Positions 36,165 through 43,524 of a stretch of 45,041 bases of DNA are shown here, piece by piece. Each line of letters opens with the position of its first letter. The first letter of the stretch is position 1. The notes under the pieces are model-generated. The model was not told the DNA's origin. It made no database searches and saw nothing but the letters and a program-made list of their open reading frames with translations. Source of the DNA: Caulobacteraceae bacterium (GTDB lineage Bacteria > Pseudomonadota > Alphaproteobacteria > Caulobacterales > Caulobacteraceae); contig JAIBAU010000020.1 of assembly GCA_019695035.1 (NCBI GenBank), forward strand, positions 1 through 45,041. Direction: 5' to 3'. The position numbers were made by a program, and so were the translations under genes.

Positions 36165-37634
36165 TCAGCCGGCGGCCGGCGCCCCGTTCGCGAGACCCTG
36201 GACAAAGGCGCGCACGGCGTTCTCGTCGGCCGGGTCGCCGTTGTAGGGGGCGGTCGGGGTGAAGCCCGCGCCAGAGGCGCGCGGACGGTCCAGCCAGGCC
36301 TTGTTGCCGAAGCTGATCGAACCCTCGTTCGAGGGCAGGCGGGACACCGTCTGGCCGACGAAGATGGAGTCGCCCGAGGTCGGCGAACCGGCGTGCACCA
36401 CGCCCGGCAGACGGGTGAACAGGTCCATCAGCGCCAGACACTGGGCGGCGCAGTAGGCGTCGGTCAGCACGATGACCCGGCCGCGGAGGGCAGAAGGCGG
36501 GGCCGCCCCCGAAGGGGCCTTGCTCTCGTTGCGCTGGAGCAGCGGCTGGCCGGCGGCGAGGGCCGCGTCGAACTCCTGCAGCATCTTCTCCCAGATCGGC
36601 ACCTGGTAGTAGCTGAGCGGGTCGGACTTCATGCGGTTGACGGCGTCGGCGTAGACCGCGCGGTTGGCGGCCGAGACGCGGTAGGCGGCGTTGCCGACCT
36701 GCGGCTGGTTGGCCAGGATGAAGTCCGGGCCCCACAGGCGGTTGGCCAGCTTGTAGCCGTTGCGGCTGGTCGGGGCGTCATTGGCGCCGCGCATGTCCAG
36801 CACGATCACCGGCGCGGCCTGGACCTGGGCCAGTTGGCCGTCCAGCTGGGCCAGGAACGCATCCCACTCGGCGCCTTCGGTGAAGGTCGGCAGGCGCAGC
36901 CAGTAGCCGCCGTTCCATGCCTCCATGGTCGGACCGCCCTGGGGTTTGCCAAGGCCGGCCATGTAGGCGGCGCGCCGCTCGGCTTCCGCCGAGGGCTGGT
37001 AGTTCATGGTGTAGGTCTTGTTGGAGGTGCCGACGCGGAACACGCACTTCTGCGGCAGAGCCGCCGTGAAGGGGTTGCCGCGGTCCCAGAACAGGTAGGG
37101 GGCGGTGCGGGCCCGGTCGACGGCCTGGGTCATGTCGCCCTCGTAGCGATCGAGGCGCTCGACGGCGACCTGGTCGGCGGTCTTGCGATCGCAGGAGACC
37201 AAGCGTGCGCCTACCGGCGGGATCTTGGTGTCTCCGGCGCGGGCCCAGGCGACGGTGTAGCCGCCGTTCACCCAACGGGTGGAGAAGCCCGGCCAGAAGG
37301 CAGCGAAATACCCCGGCAGCTCGGCGTAGCCGGGAATGAAGCTGATGTTCGTGTCGCGGAACCCGGTCAGGTAGAACCGCATGATGTTTTCGTAGGCCAG
37401 TTCGCCCTGAACCTTGGGCAGCCCCGCCATCGCCTGGGCCAGGCCGGTGTCCAGCCAGCTGCGGAACTGGGCCGAGTCCTTATCGACGTTCGCAGCGGGG
37501 TGGTTGTCGCGCAGAAGGTCGTGGGCGGCTTGCAGATCGCGTTGCGCGGCGGCGCGGTAGTCCTGGGCTTCGGCCTGGCCGGCCATCAGGGTTGCGGTCG
37601 CTACCACGGCGGCGAGCGCGAGCGTCTTTTTCAT
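36165..37634 (-). CDS. Exported S41-peptidase-like protein, nucleophile apparently missing
   Basis: A 489-residue protein with a good signal peptide (KKTLALAAVVATATLMAGQAEA). An N-terminal helical region precedes a beta domain and a C-terminal part with APVIVLDMRGAND and, later, GRVIVLTDAYCAAQCLALMDLF...VVHAGSPTSGDSIFVGQT, which resembles the catalytic core of C-terminal processing (S41) peptidases. The expected Ser is absent: the motif reads Y394-C-A-A-Q-C399. Cys395 or Ala397 takes its place, depending on alignment. Four further Cys could form disulphides. GGAGGA lies before the ATG at 37634; an upstream ATG at 37655 would misplace the signal. The role is unknown. Confidence 0.75.
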   Translation of the reverse strand: MKKTLALAAVVATATLMAGQAEAQDYRAAAQRDLQAAHDLLRDNHPAANVDKDSAQFRSWLDTGLAQAMAGLPKVQGELAYENIMRFYLTGFRDTNISFIPGYAELPGYFAAFWPGFSTRWVNGGYTVAWARAGDTKIPPVGARLVSCDRKTADQVAVERLDRYEGDMTQAVDRARTAPYLFWDRGNPFTAALPQKCVFRVGTSNKTYTMNYQPSAEAERRAAYMAGLGKPQGGPTMEAWNGGYWLRLPTFTEGAEWDAFLAQLDGQLAQVQAAPVIVLDMRGANDAPTSRNGYKLANRLWGPDFILANQPQVGNAAYRVSAANRAVYADAVNRMKSDPLSYYQVPIWEKMLQEFDAALAAGQPLLQRNESKAPSGAAPPSALRGRVIVLTDAYCAAQCLALMDLFTRLPGVVHAGSPTSGDSIFVGQTVSRLPSNEGSISFGNKAWLDRPRASGAGFTPTAPYNGDPADENAVRAFVQGLANGAPAAG

Positions 37635-37701
37635 GACGTTTCCTCCGAAGGGCACACAGCTAAGCCCACGAACCTAGCGGCGTAAACGCGCCACGAGGCT
37701 T

Positions 37702-37730
37702 TTGGCAAGCCCTTGCACCCGAATTGCAAT
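37702..37730 (+). promoter_or_regulatory. Candidate promoter of pccA
   Basis: TTGGCA (37702-37707), 17 bases, TGCAAT (37725-37730). The -35 matches at five of six positions and the -10 at four of six. It lies in the 153-base divergent region between the S41-like gene and pccA, the only non-coding space upstream of pccA. Confidence 0.35.
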
Positions 37731-37787
37731 ACCCGCGCGCGCAGCCTAATCAGCAGCCCCTGTTGGAACCGCCAAACGGGCCGCGCG

Positions 37788-39782
37788 ATGTTCTCCAAGA
37801 TATTGATTGCAAACCGCGGCGAGATTGCGGTGCGGATTCAGAAGACCTGTCGCCGGATGGGCATCCGGACCGTCCAGGTATTCTCCGAGGCCGACGCCGA
37901 CATGCTGGCCGTGGAAATGGCCGACGAGACGGTCTTCATCGGTCCGCCGCCGGCCTCCGAAAGCTATCTGGTCCAGGACAAGATCATCGATGCGGTCCGC
38001 AAGACCGGGGCCGAGGCCGTGCACCCCGGGTTCGGCTTCCTGTCGGAGAACCCCGTTTTCGCCCGCCGCCTTCAGGACGAGGGCATCGCCTTCATCGGTC
38101 CCAACCCGGGCGCCATCGAAGGCATGGGCGACAAGATCCAGTCCAAGCTGACCGCCATCGAGGCGGGAGTCTCGACGGTGCCGGGATCCACCGACGTCAT
38201 CAGCGACGAAAAGCACGCCGTCGCCGTGGCCGAGGAGATCGGCTACCCGGTGATCCTCAAGGCGTCGGCCGGCGGGGGCGGGAAGGGCATCCGCATCGCC
38301 TACACCCGTGACGAGGTCATCGAGGGCTTCGGCTCGGTGCAGGACGAGGCGCGCGGCGCCTTTGGCGATGACCGCATCTTCATCGAGAAGTTCATCGAGA
38401 GCCCGCGCCACGTCGAGATCCAGGTGCTGGGGGACAAGCACGGCAACGTGGTGCACCTCTTCGAGCGGGAGTGCTCGATCCAGCGCCGCAACCAGAAGGT
38501 CATTGAAGAGGCCCCCTCGCCCCTGCTGGACCAGAAGACCCGCATGGCCATGGGCGCCCAGGCTGTCGCGCTGGCAAGGGCCGTCAACTACGACAGCGCC
38601 GGCACGGTGGAGTTCGTGGCTGGCCAGGACCGGAGCTTTTACTTCCTCGAGATGAACACCCGGCTCCAGGTCGAGCATCCGGTGACCGAATTGATCACCG
38701 GCGTGGACCTGGTGGAGCAGATGATCCGCTCCGCCTATGGCGAAAAGCTGCCCTTCGCCCAGGAAGACCTCAAGATCGACGGCTGGGCCGTGGAGAGCCG
38801 CATCTACGCCGAAGACCCGTACCGCAAATTCCTGCCGTCCATCGGCCGCCTCTCGCGCTACCAGCCGCCCGCGGAGGGGACCTACCAGGGCGCCGCCGGA
38901 ACCTATGTCGTCCGCAACGACGCCGGGGTCATCGAGGGCGACGAAATCTCGATGTTCTACGATCCCATGATCGCCAAGCTCTGCGCCTGGGGTAAGACCC
39001 GCGCCGACGCCATCGACGGCATGGCCCGCGCGCTGGAGGATTTCCACCTCGAGGGTGTCGGTCACAACCTGCCCTTCCTTTCGGCGGTGATGGACCAGGA
39101 GCGGTTCCGCTCGGGCAAGCTGGCCACCAGCTACATCAAGGACGAGTTCCCCGACGGCTTCCACGGCCTCCCGCCGACGCCGTTCCAGCTGGACGTGATG
39201 ACCGCCGCGGCGGTCTTCGCCCAGCGGATGGCGATCGTCCGATCGCTGGGGGGGCACGGCGGCCGGGACGAGTGGACCGTGATGGTCGACCGCCAGGCCC
39301 GGCCGGTGCGGGTGCTGCCCGTGGAGTCCGGGATCGAGATCGAACTGACCGCCGAGGACCGGGTGCTGCGCCTGGAGGGCTGCGACTGGCGGCCGGGCAA
39401 GGCCGTCTTCCGCGCCAGCCTCGACGGCCGAGAATTCACCGCCGCGATCCGCCCGGCGGCGCAGGGCTTTGAAATTCGCCACCGGGCTGCGGACGCTCGC
39501 GTGCTGGTGCTGGCCCCGCGCCAGGCCGAGCTGATGGCCAAGCTGCCCGAACGCCAGCCTCCCGACACTTCGCGGATGATCGTGTCGCCCATGCCGGGCC
39601 TGGTGGTCTCGCTCGAGGTCGAGGTAGGACAGGAGGTCAAGTCCGGCGAAACCGTGGCCGTCATCGAAGCCATGAAGATGCAAAACATCATCAAGGCCGA
39701 GCGCGATGGCGTGGTTAAGGCGGTCGGCCCCAAGGCAGGCGACAGCGTGGCCGCCGACGAGGTGCTGGTCGAGTTCGCCTGA
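37788..39782 (+). CDS. pccA: Propionyl-CoA carboxylase alpha chain (biotin carboxylase + biotin carrier)
   Basis: A 664-residue subunit. The biotin carboxylase domain (1-445) has FSKILIANRGEIAVRI, the ATP-grasp glycine loop KASAGGGGKGIRI, and EMNTRLQVEHPVTE. A linker (BT) domain follows, and the biotinyl domain carries the acceptor Lys630 in EAMKMQ, 34 residues from the end. Paired with PccB it forms an alpha6-beta6 carboxylase for propionyl-CoA, feeding methylmalonyl-CoA into the TCA cycle. The ATG at 37788 matches the family N terminus; the in-frame 37713 start does not. A broader acyl-CoA range cannot be excluded. Confidence 0.94.
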   Translation: MFSKILIANRGEIAVRIQKTCRRMGIRTVQVFSEADADMLAVEMADETVFIGPPPASESYLVQDKIIDAVRKTGAEAVHPGFGFLSENPVFARRLQDEGIAFIGPNPGAIEGMGDKIQSKLTAIEAGVSTVPGSTDVISDEKHAVAVAEEIGYPVILKASAGGGGKGIRIAYTRDEVIEGFGSVQDEARGAFGDDRIFIEKFIESPRHVEIQVLGDKHGNVVHLFERECSIQRRNQKVIEEAPSPLLDQKTRMAMGAQAVALARAVNYDSAGTVEFVAGQDRSFYFLEMNTRLQVEHPVTELITGVDLVEQMIRSAYGEKLPFAQEDLKIDGWAVESRIYAEDPYRKFLPSIGRLSRYQPPAEGTYQGAAGTYVVRNDAGVIEGDEISMFYDPMIAKLCAWGKTRADAIDGMARALEDFHLEGVGHNLPFLSAVMDQERFRSGKLATSYIKDEFPDGFHGLPPTPFQLDVMTAAAVFAQRMAIVRSLGGHGGRDEWTVMVDRQARPVRVLPVESGIEIELTAEDRVLRLEGCDWRPGKAVFRASLDGREFTAAIRPAAQGFEIRHRAADARVLVLAPRQAELMAKLPERQPPDTSRMIVSPMPGLVVSLEVEVGQEVKSGETVAVIEAMKMQNIIKAERDGVVKAVGPKAGDSVAADEVLVEFA

Positions 39783-39871
39783 GGCCTTGGCCTGCCGAGC
39801 CTCGACGGCACGCCGGGCCCGGGCCGCGACACGGACTTGAATCCCGCGGCCAATCGGATTGTTCTGCCCCC

Positions 39872-40297
39872 ATGAGGTCCTGGACCGAACGGACGGCATT
39901 GATGCTGAGCGCCGAGGGGCGGATGGCCCGGCTGCCGTTCCTCGCATGCGCCATGCTGTTGGTCGCGCTTACCGCCCTCTACGAGGCGGTCGTCGAGCCC
40001 GAGAGCATGGCGGCCCTGCACTGGGTCAGTGGGGTCTTCGTCTACGGCGCGCTGTTCTATGCCGGCGCCTGCCTCCTTTCCAAGCGCCTCCACGATCGCG
40101 GGAAGAGCGGGTGGTGGGCTGGCCTGGTGCTGGGCGCCATCGTGCTGTGTTGGCCCACGCCCCAGGGCGTGCTGGATTTCCTGGGCGTCGTGGTGCTGGT
40201 TTGGGCCACGGTCGAGCTCGCCGTCATGCCGGGAGAGCAGGGGGCGAACCGCTTCGGTCCGAATCCCCATGCTCCGGCCGACCCGGCGGTGATCTGA
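39872..40297 (+). CDS. DUF805 membrane protein (first copy)
   Basis: A 141-residue protein with four hydrophobic segments. Family marks are SAEGRMARLPFL at the N terminus, LLSKRLHDRGKSGWW in the middle and GANRFGPNPHAP at the end. DUF805 proteins are inner-membrane proteins without known function. The start at 39872 is uncertain; ATG 39902 would trim the protein to the conserved region. It is four bases upstream of a second DUF805 gene. Confidence 0.88.
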   Translation: MRSWTERTALMLSAEGRMARLPFLACAMLLVALTALYEAVVEPESMAALHWVSGVFVYGALFYAGACLLSKRLHDRGKSGWWAGLVLGAIVLCWPTPQGVLDFLGVVVLVWATVELAVMPGEQGANRFGPNPHAPADPAVI

Positions 40298-40300
40298 GCC

Positions 40301-40657
40301 ATGCTGAACCTGCTGTTCGGCCTGCAGGGCCGCATCGACCGTCTACCGTATTTCCTTGGCGTCACCGGCTGCCAGCTGGTGATGGCGGGGTTGCTCTGGG
40401 GCGTCCTGGCGACGGGTCCGACCCCCGCGACCCTCGCGATCTTTGTGCTCGGGGCGCTGATCTGCACCTGGGTCAGCTTCGCCCTGACCTGGAAGCGCTT
40501 GCACGACTTCGAGCTGTCGGGCGCCTGGGCGCTGCTGATGCTGGCGCCGTTGGTAAATGTGGCCATGTATCTGCTGTTCTCGGTGCTCAAAGGCGACACG
40601 GCCGATCCGCCGTACGTCGCGCCCGGTGCGCCGCCGGATGACGCTTCGCGGTCCTAG
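40301..40657 (+). CDS. DUF805 membrane protein (second copy)
   Basis: A 118-residue paralogue of the preceding gene: [16 protein letters not shown] at the N terminus, [19 protein letters not shown] as the central motif, and [13 protein letters not shown] at the end. The G-x-N-x-F-G-P tail of the first copy is replaced by a shorter Pro-rich tail. Two adjacent diverged copies suggest a tandem duplication and possibly a heteromer. Its stop interlocks with lipB (CTAG 40654-40657). Confidence 0.87.
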   Translation: MLNLLFGLQGRIDRLPYFLGVTGCQLVMAGLLWGVLATGPTPATLAIFVLGALICTWVSFALTWKRLHDFELSGAWALLMLAPLVNVAMYLLFSVLKGDTADPPYVAPGAPPDDASRS

Positions 40658-41364
40658 GCCGGGGCCGAGGCCCCGGTTGTCGCGCCGAAGATCTGATGAA
40701 AGCTGGACCTCAGGGCGGCGTCCGCCTCGTCCATGCCGACCGGGCGGCCCAGATCAACCAGGCTGGTCACCCCCGCGTCAGAGATGCCGCAGGGCACGAT
40801 GCCGGTGAAGTGCGACAGGTCCGGCTCGACGTTGAGGCTGATCCCGTGGAAGCTGACCCACCGGCGCACCTTCACGCCGATGGCGGCGATCTTGGCCTCG
40901 CCGGCGGAAGTATCCGTCCACACCCCGACCCGCCCGTCGATGACGCGCCCCTCAACGTTGAAGTGGTCGAGCGCACCGATGATCCAGGCTTCGAGGGCGC
41001 GCACGTAGCCGCGCACGTCGCGGCGCCGGGCGTTCAGGTCCAGCATCAGGTAGACCACCCGCTGCCCGGGCCCGTGGTAGGTGAACTGCCCGCCGCGGCC
41101 CGTCTCGAAGACCGGGAAGCGCGCCGCGTCCAGCAGATCGCCGGCTCTCGCCGACACCCCGCCGGTGTAGAGCGGCGGATGCTCCAGCAGCCAGACCAGC
41201 TCAGCCGCATCGCCGGCCGAAATGGCGGCGGCCCTCGCTTCCATGGCCGCGACCGCTTCAGGGTAGGGGACCGGCGCACACGAGACCGCCCAGGCCGCAG
41301 GCGCGCCGTCGGCGCGGCCGAATATCGGCCCCTCGGCCGATGGGTTTAACGGGTCGTCAAGCAT
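40654..41364 (-). CDS. lipB: Octanoyltransferase LipB
   Basis: A 236-residue enzyme that moves the octanoyl group from acyl-carrier protein to lipoyl domains, the first step of lipoate synthesis. Family blocks: [31 protein letters not shown], the Lys in [22 protein letters not shown] and the acyl-accepting Cys in [10 protein letters not shown]. The ATG at 41364 begins with an Ala/Pro-rich stretch usual in alphaproteobacterial LipB. Divergent from the fliN-like gene. Confidence 0.96.
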   Translation of the reverse strand: MLDDPLNPSAEGPIFGRADGAPAAWAVSCAPVPYPEAVAAMEARAAAISAGDAAELVWLLEHPPLYTGGVSARAGDLLDAARFPVFETGRGGQFTYHGPGQRVVYLMLDLNARRRDVRGYVRALEAWIIGALDHFNVEGRVIDGRVGVWTDTSAGEAKIAAIGVKVRRWVSFHGISLNVEPDLSHFTGIVPCGISDAGVTSLVDLGRPVGMDEADAALRSSFHQIFGATTGASAPA

Positions 41365-41447
41365 GCGGGCCTGAATGTGGTCAAACGGCCGGCCCGCGCA
41401 AGCGCCGGCCGCCCAGTTTGCGTTGCGTTGAAACGAGTACCGTCAAG

Positions 41448-41717
41448 GTGTCCAGCGTGTCCCAGGTCGAAGCCGTCAACGTCGAGATTTCCGTGGTCCT
41501 GGGCCGCTCGGTCCTGCCCATGGCGCAACTGCTGCGGATGGGCCGTGGCGCCGTGATCCCGCTGGACGCCCGGGAGAACGAAGAGGTCTGGATCCTGGCC
41601 AATAACCACCCGGTCGCCCGAGGCGAGATCCACATCACCGACGACAAGATAGCCATCACCGTCACCCGTCCGGCCGACGTCTATGACTTCATGGCCGGCG
41701 CCAAGATGCAGGGCTGA
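41448..41717 (+). CDS. fliN: FliN-like flagellar motor switch (SpoA domain) protein
   Basis: An 89-residue protein consisting essentially of the C-terminal SpoA domain of FliN: VEAVNVEISVVLGRSVLPMAQLLRMGRGAVIPLDARENEEVWILANNHPVARGEI (shown in part) includes the hydrophobic patch and the LGxG-like ring interface. FliN forms the base of the switch complex with FliM and FliG. Start candidates are GTG 41448 and GTG 41457; AAGG sits 8 bases before the latter, so the protein may be 86 residues. It lacks the N-terminal extension of many FliN proteins and stands alone between lipB and a tRNA, outside any flagellar cluster in view. A second FliN-type protein or the sole fliN are both possible. Confidence 0.82.
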   Translation: MSSVSQVEAVNVEISVVLGRSVLPMAQLLRMGRGAVIPLDARENEEVWILANNHPVARGEIHITDDKIAITVTRPADVYDFMAGAKMQG

Positions 41718-41761
41718 GGCCCGCCCCGGCGCCCCATGTCGCCGAGGCGACGATTGCGGCC

Positions 41762-41790
41762 TTTCCAAATCAATCAGGCCTTGCTACACG
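41762..41790 (+). promoter_or_regulatory. Candidate promoter of tRNA-Leu
   Basis: TTTCCAA at 41762-41768, 14 bases, GCTACACG at 41783-41790. The -10 fits GCTANAWC at most positions, and the -35 is weak. The predicted start is close to 41797, ten bases before the mature tRNA. Confidence 0.4.
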
Positions 41791-41806
41791 CGCGCCTCCA
41801 AAGCGA

Positions 41807-41891
41807 GCGGTCGTGGCGGAATTGGTAGACGCGCAGCGTTGAGGTCGCTGTGGGGCAACCCGTGGAAGTTCGAGTCTTCTCGACCGCACCA
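41807..41891 (+). tRNA. tRNA-Leu, anticodon GAG
   Basis: Acceptor stem GCGGTCG (41807-41813) with CGACCGC (41881-41887), discriminator A and encoded CCA ending at 41891. The anticodon stem CAGCG/CGCTG flanks the loop TTGAGGT, with anticodon GAG at 41841-41843, reading CUC and CUU. A long variable arm (GGGGCAACCC region) marks a class II tRNA, and the T loop is TTCGAGT with stem GGAAG/CTTCT (one G-T pair). Confidence 0.95.
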
Positions 41892-41949
41892 GCTTTAGAC
41901 TCAGGATAGGATCGCGATCGACGGATCGACCGGGAAGAGGAGGCCAAGC

Positions 41950-43371
41950 GTGACAGCCGACGCCGCCGACGCCCGCGACCCCATCGCCGGTCAGCCCGCC
42001 GAAGATCTCGAAGACATCGCGCTGCGCGACGACTACGCGCTCAGCCCCAAGTTCGTGGCCATGGTGGTGGACGCCGCCGACGCGGGCGACGGCCTTCGCC
42101 TGCGCGAGCTGCTGGACGCCCTGCACCCGTCCGACATCGCCGACCTGATGGGCTTCCTCTCGCCGGATTACCGCGAGGAGGTCATCCCGTGGATTCCGCC
42201 CGACCAGCTCGCCGACGTGCTGACCGAGCTGGACGAGGGCGTGCGCGAGGACGTGCTTGAGGAGGTCGAACCCCAGGCGCTGGCCGAAGCGCTGCAGGAA
42301 CTGGATTCCGACGACCAGACCGACATCATCGAGGACCTCGATGACGAGCAGCGCCGCGAGGTGCTGGCGGCCATGCCCGAGACCGACCGGGCCGCGATCG
42401 AGACTTCGCTGGCCTACGAGGAAGAGTCCGCCGGCCGCCTCATGCAGCGTGAGGTGGTCGCGGCGCCGCTGTTCTGGACGGTGGGACACGCGATCGACCA
42501 CATGCGCAAGCCCGACGAGGACCTGCCCGAGCTGTTCTTCGACATCTACGTCGTAGACGAGGCCTTCAAGCCGGTCGGCGCCGTGGCGGTCAGCGCCCTG
42601 CTGCGCTCGAAACGGGACACCAAGCTCGCCGACATCATGGAGCCAGTCACCGAAATCGAGGTCGACCTCGATCAGGAGGACGCGGCGCGCATCTTCGAGA
42701 AGTACAACCTGATCTCGGCCCCGGTGGTCGACGCTCACGGTCGGCTCGTCGGCCAGATCACGGTCGACGACATCGTTTCGATCATTCAGGAGGAGAGCCA
42801 GGAGGACATCCTGGCCCTCGCCGGCGTCAGCGACGTGGGCCGCGACGCCGGGATCCTCGGCGTCATGCGCTCGCGTTTCCCGTGGCTGGTGGTCAATCTC
42901 GGCACGGCGCTCTTCGCCTCGACAGTCATCAGCGCCTTTCAGGGCGAGATCGAAAAGCTGGTGGCCCTGGCCGTGCTGATGCCGGTGGTGGCGTCGATCG
43001 GCGGCAACGCCGGCACCCAGGCCCTCGCCGTGGCGGTGCGTTCGCTGGCCACCCGCGAAGTGAGCCGGGCCAACGTGCTGCGTATCGTCTGGCGGGAAAT
43101 CCGGGTCGGCCTGCTGAACGGCGTGGCCATCGCCCTGCTGTTGGGCGGCGTCACCTGGCTTTGGCAGCGAAACTGGGAGCTGTCGCTGGTGATCGGACTG
43201 GCCGTGCTGATCAACCTCTGCGCCGCGGCTCTGGCCGGCACCCTGATGCCCATGATGCTTGAGCGTTTCGGACGCGACCCGGCCGTGGCGTCGCCGGTGC
43301 TGGTGACCTGGACCACCGACACGGTGGGCTTCCTGAGCTTCCTGGGCCTGGCCGCGGTCATCCTGATGTAG
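41950..43371 (+). CDS. mgtE: Magnesium transporter MgtE
   Basis: A 473-residue Mg2+ channel. The cytoplasmic N domain is built from superhelical repeats (LHPSDIADLMGFLSPDYREEV, LDSDDQTDIIEDLDDEQRREV), followed by two CBS domains (IDHMRKPDEDLPELFFDIYVVD...; SAPVVDAHGRLVGQITVDDIV), a connecting helix and five transmembrane segments with the conserved PVVASIGGNAGTQALAV pore motif. Acidic residues in the N and CBS domains sense Mg2+ and gate the channel. It begins at GTG 41950 with GAGGAGG upstream, 58 bases after the tRNA. No Mg2+ riboswitch fits in that gap. Confidence 0.96.
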   Translation: MTADAADARDPIAGQPAEDLEDIALRDDYALSPKFVAMVVDAADAGDGLRLRELLDALHPSDIADLMGFLSPDYREEVIPWIPPDQLADVLTELDEGVREDVLEEVEPQALAEALQELDSDDQTDIIEDLDDEQRREVLAAMPETDRAAIETSLAYEEESAGRLMQREVVAAPLFWTVGHAIDHMRKPDEDLPELFFDIYVVDEAFKPVGAVAVSALLRSKRDTKLADIMEPVTEIEVDLDQEDAARIFEKYNLISAPVVDAHGRLVGQITVDDIVSIIQEESQEDILALAGVSDVGRDAGILGVMRSRFPWLVVNLGTALFASTVISAFQGEIEKLVALAVLMPVVASIGGNAGTQALAVAVRSLATREVSRANVLRIVWREIRVGLLNGVAIALLLGGVTWLWQRNWELSLVIGLAVLINLCAAALAGTLMPMMLERFGRDPAVASPVLVTWTTDTVGFLSFLGLAAVILM

Positions 43372-43463
43372 CCGGAGCCTCACTCCGCTTCTGGGATCGG
43401 TTCGCTCATCAGTTGAAAACCATAGGCCTTAGCCACGCTTTCACCCCCTTAGGGACGTAAGAG

Positions 43464-43479
43464 CGGAACGAAGCTTGCT
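43464..43479 (+). promoter_or_regulatory. Candidate sigma-54 promoter of spmX
   Basis: CGGAACG (43464-43470), AAGC, TTGCT (43475-43479). This has the obligatory GG-N10-GC spacing, and against TGGCACG-N4-TTGCW it matches five of seven positions in the -24 box and all five in the -12 box. A start near 43490 would leave a leader of about 35 bases before the GTG at 43525. In C. crescentus spmX is known to be driven by sigma-54 with the activator TacA, which raises confidence. An enhancer site could not be recognised. Confidence 0.6.
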
Positions 43480-43524
43480 CCCTCGCCTTCGAGGGGAAAG
43501 CCCCCGTCTCGTTTTGGGTCAACC

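Noticed and set aside
37746..39947. Open frame of 733 codons on the minus strand opposite pccA
   Set aside because: Antisense shadow of a clear biotin carboxylase gene; composition is Asp/His/Leu-skewed as expected from reverse reading of GC-rich codons.
41892..41949. Mg2+ riboswitch for mgtE
   Set aside because: The gap between the tRNA and the mgtE start is 58 bases and holds only a ribosome binding site; no long structured leader fits.
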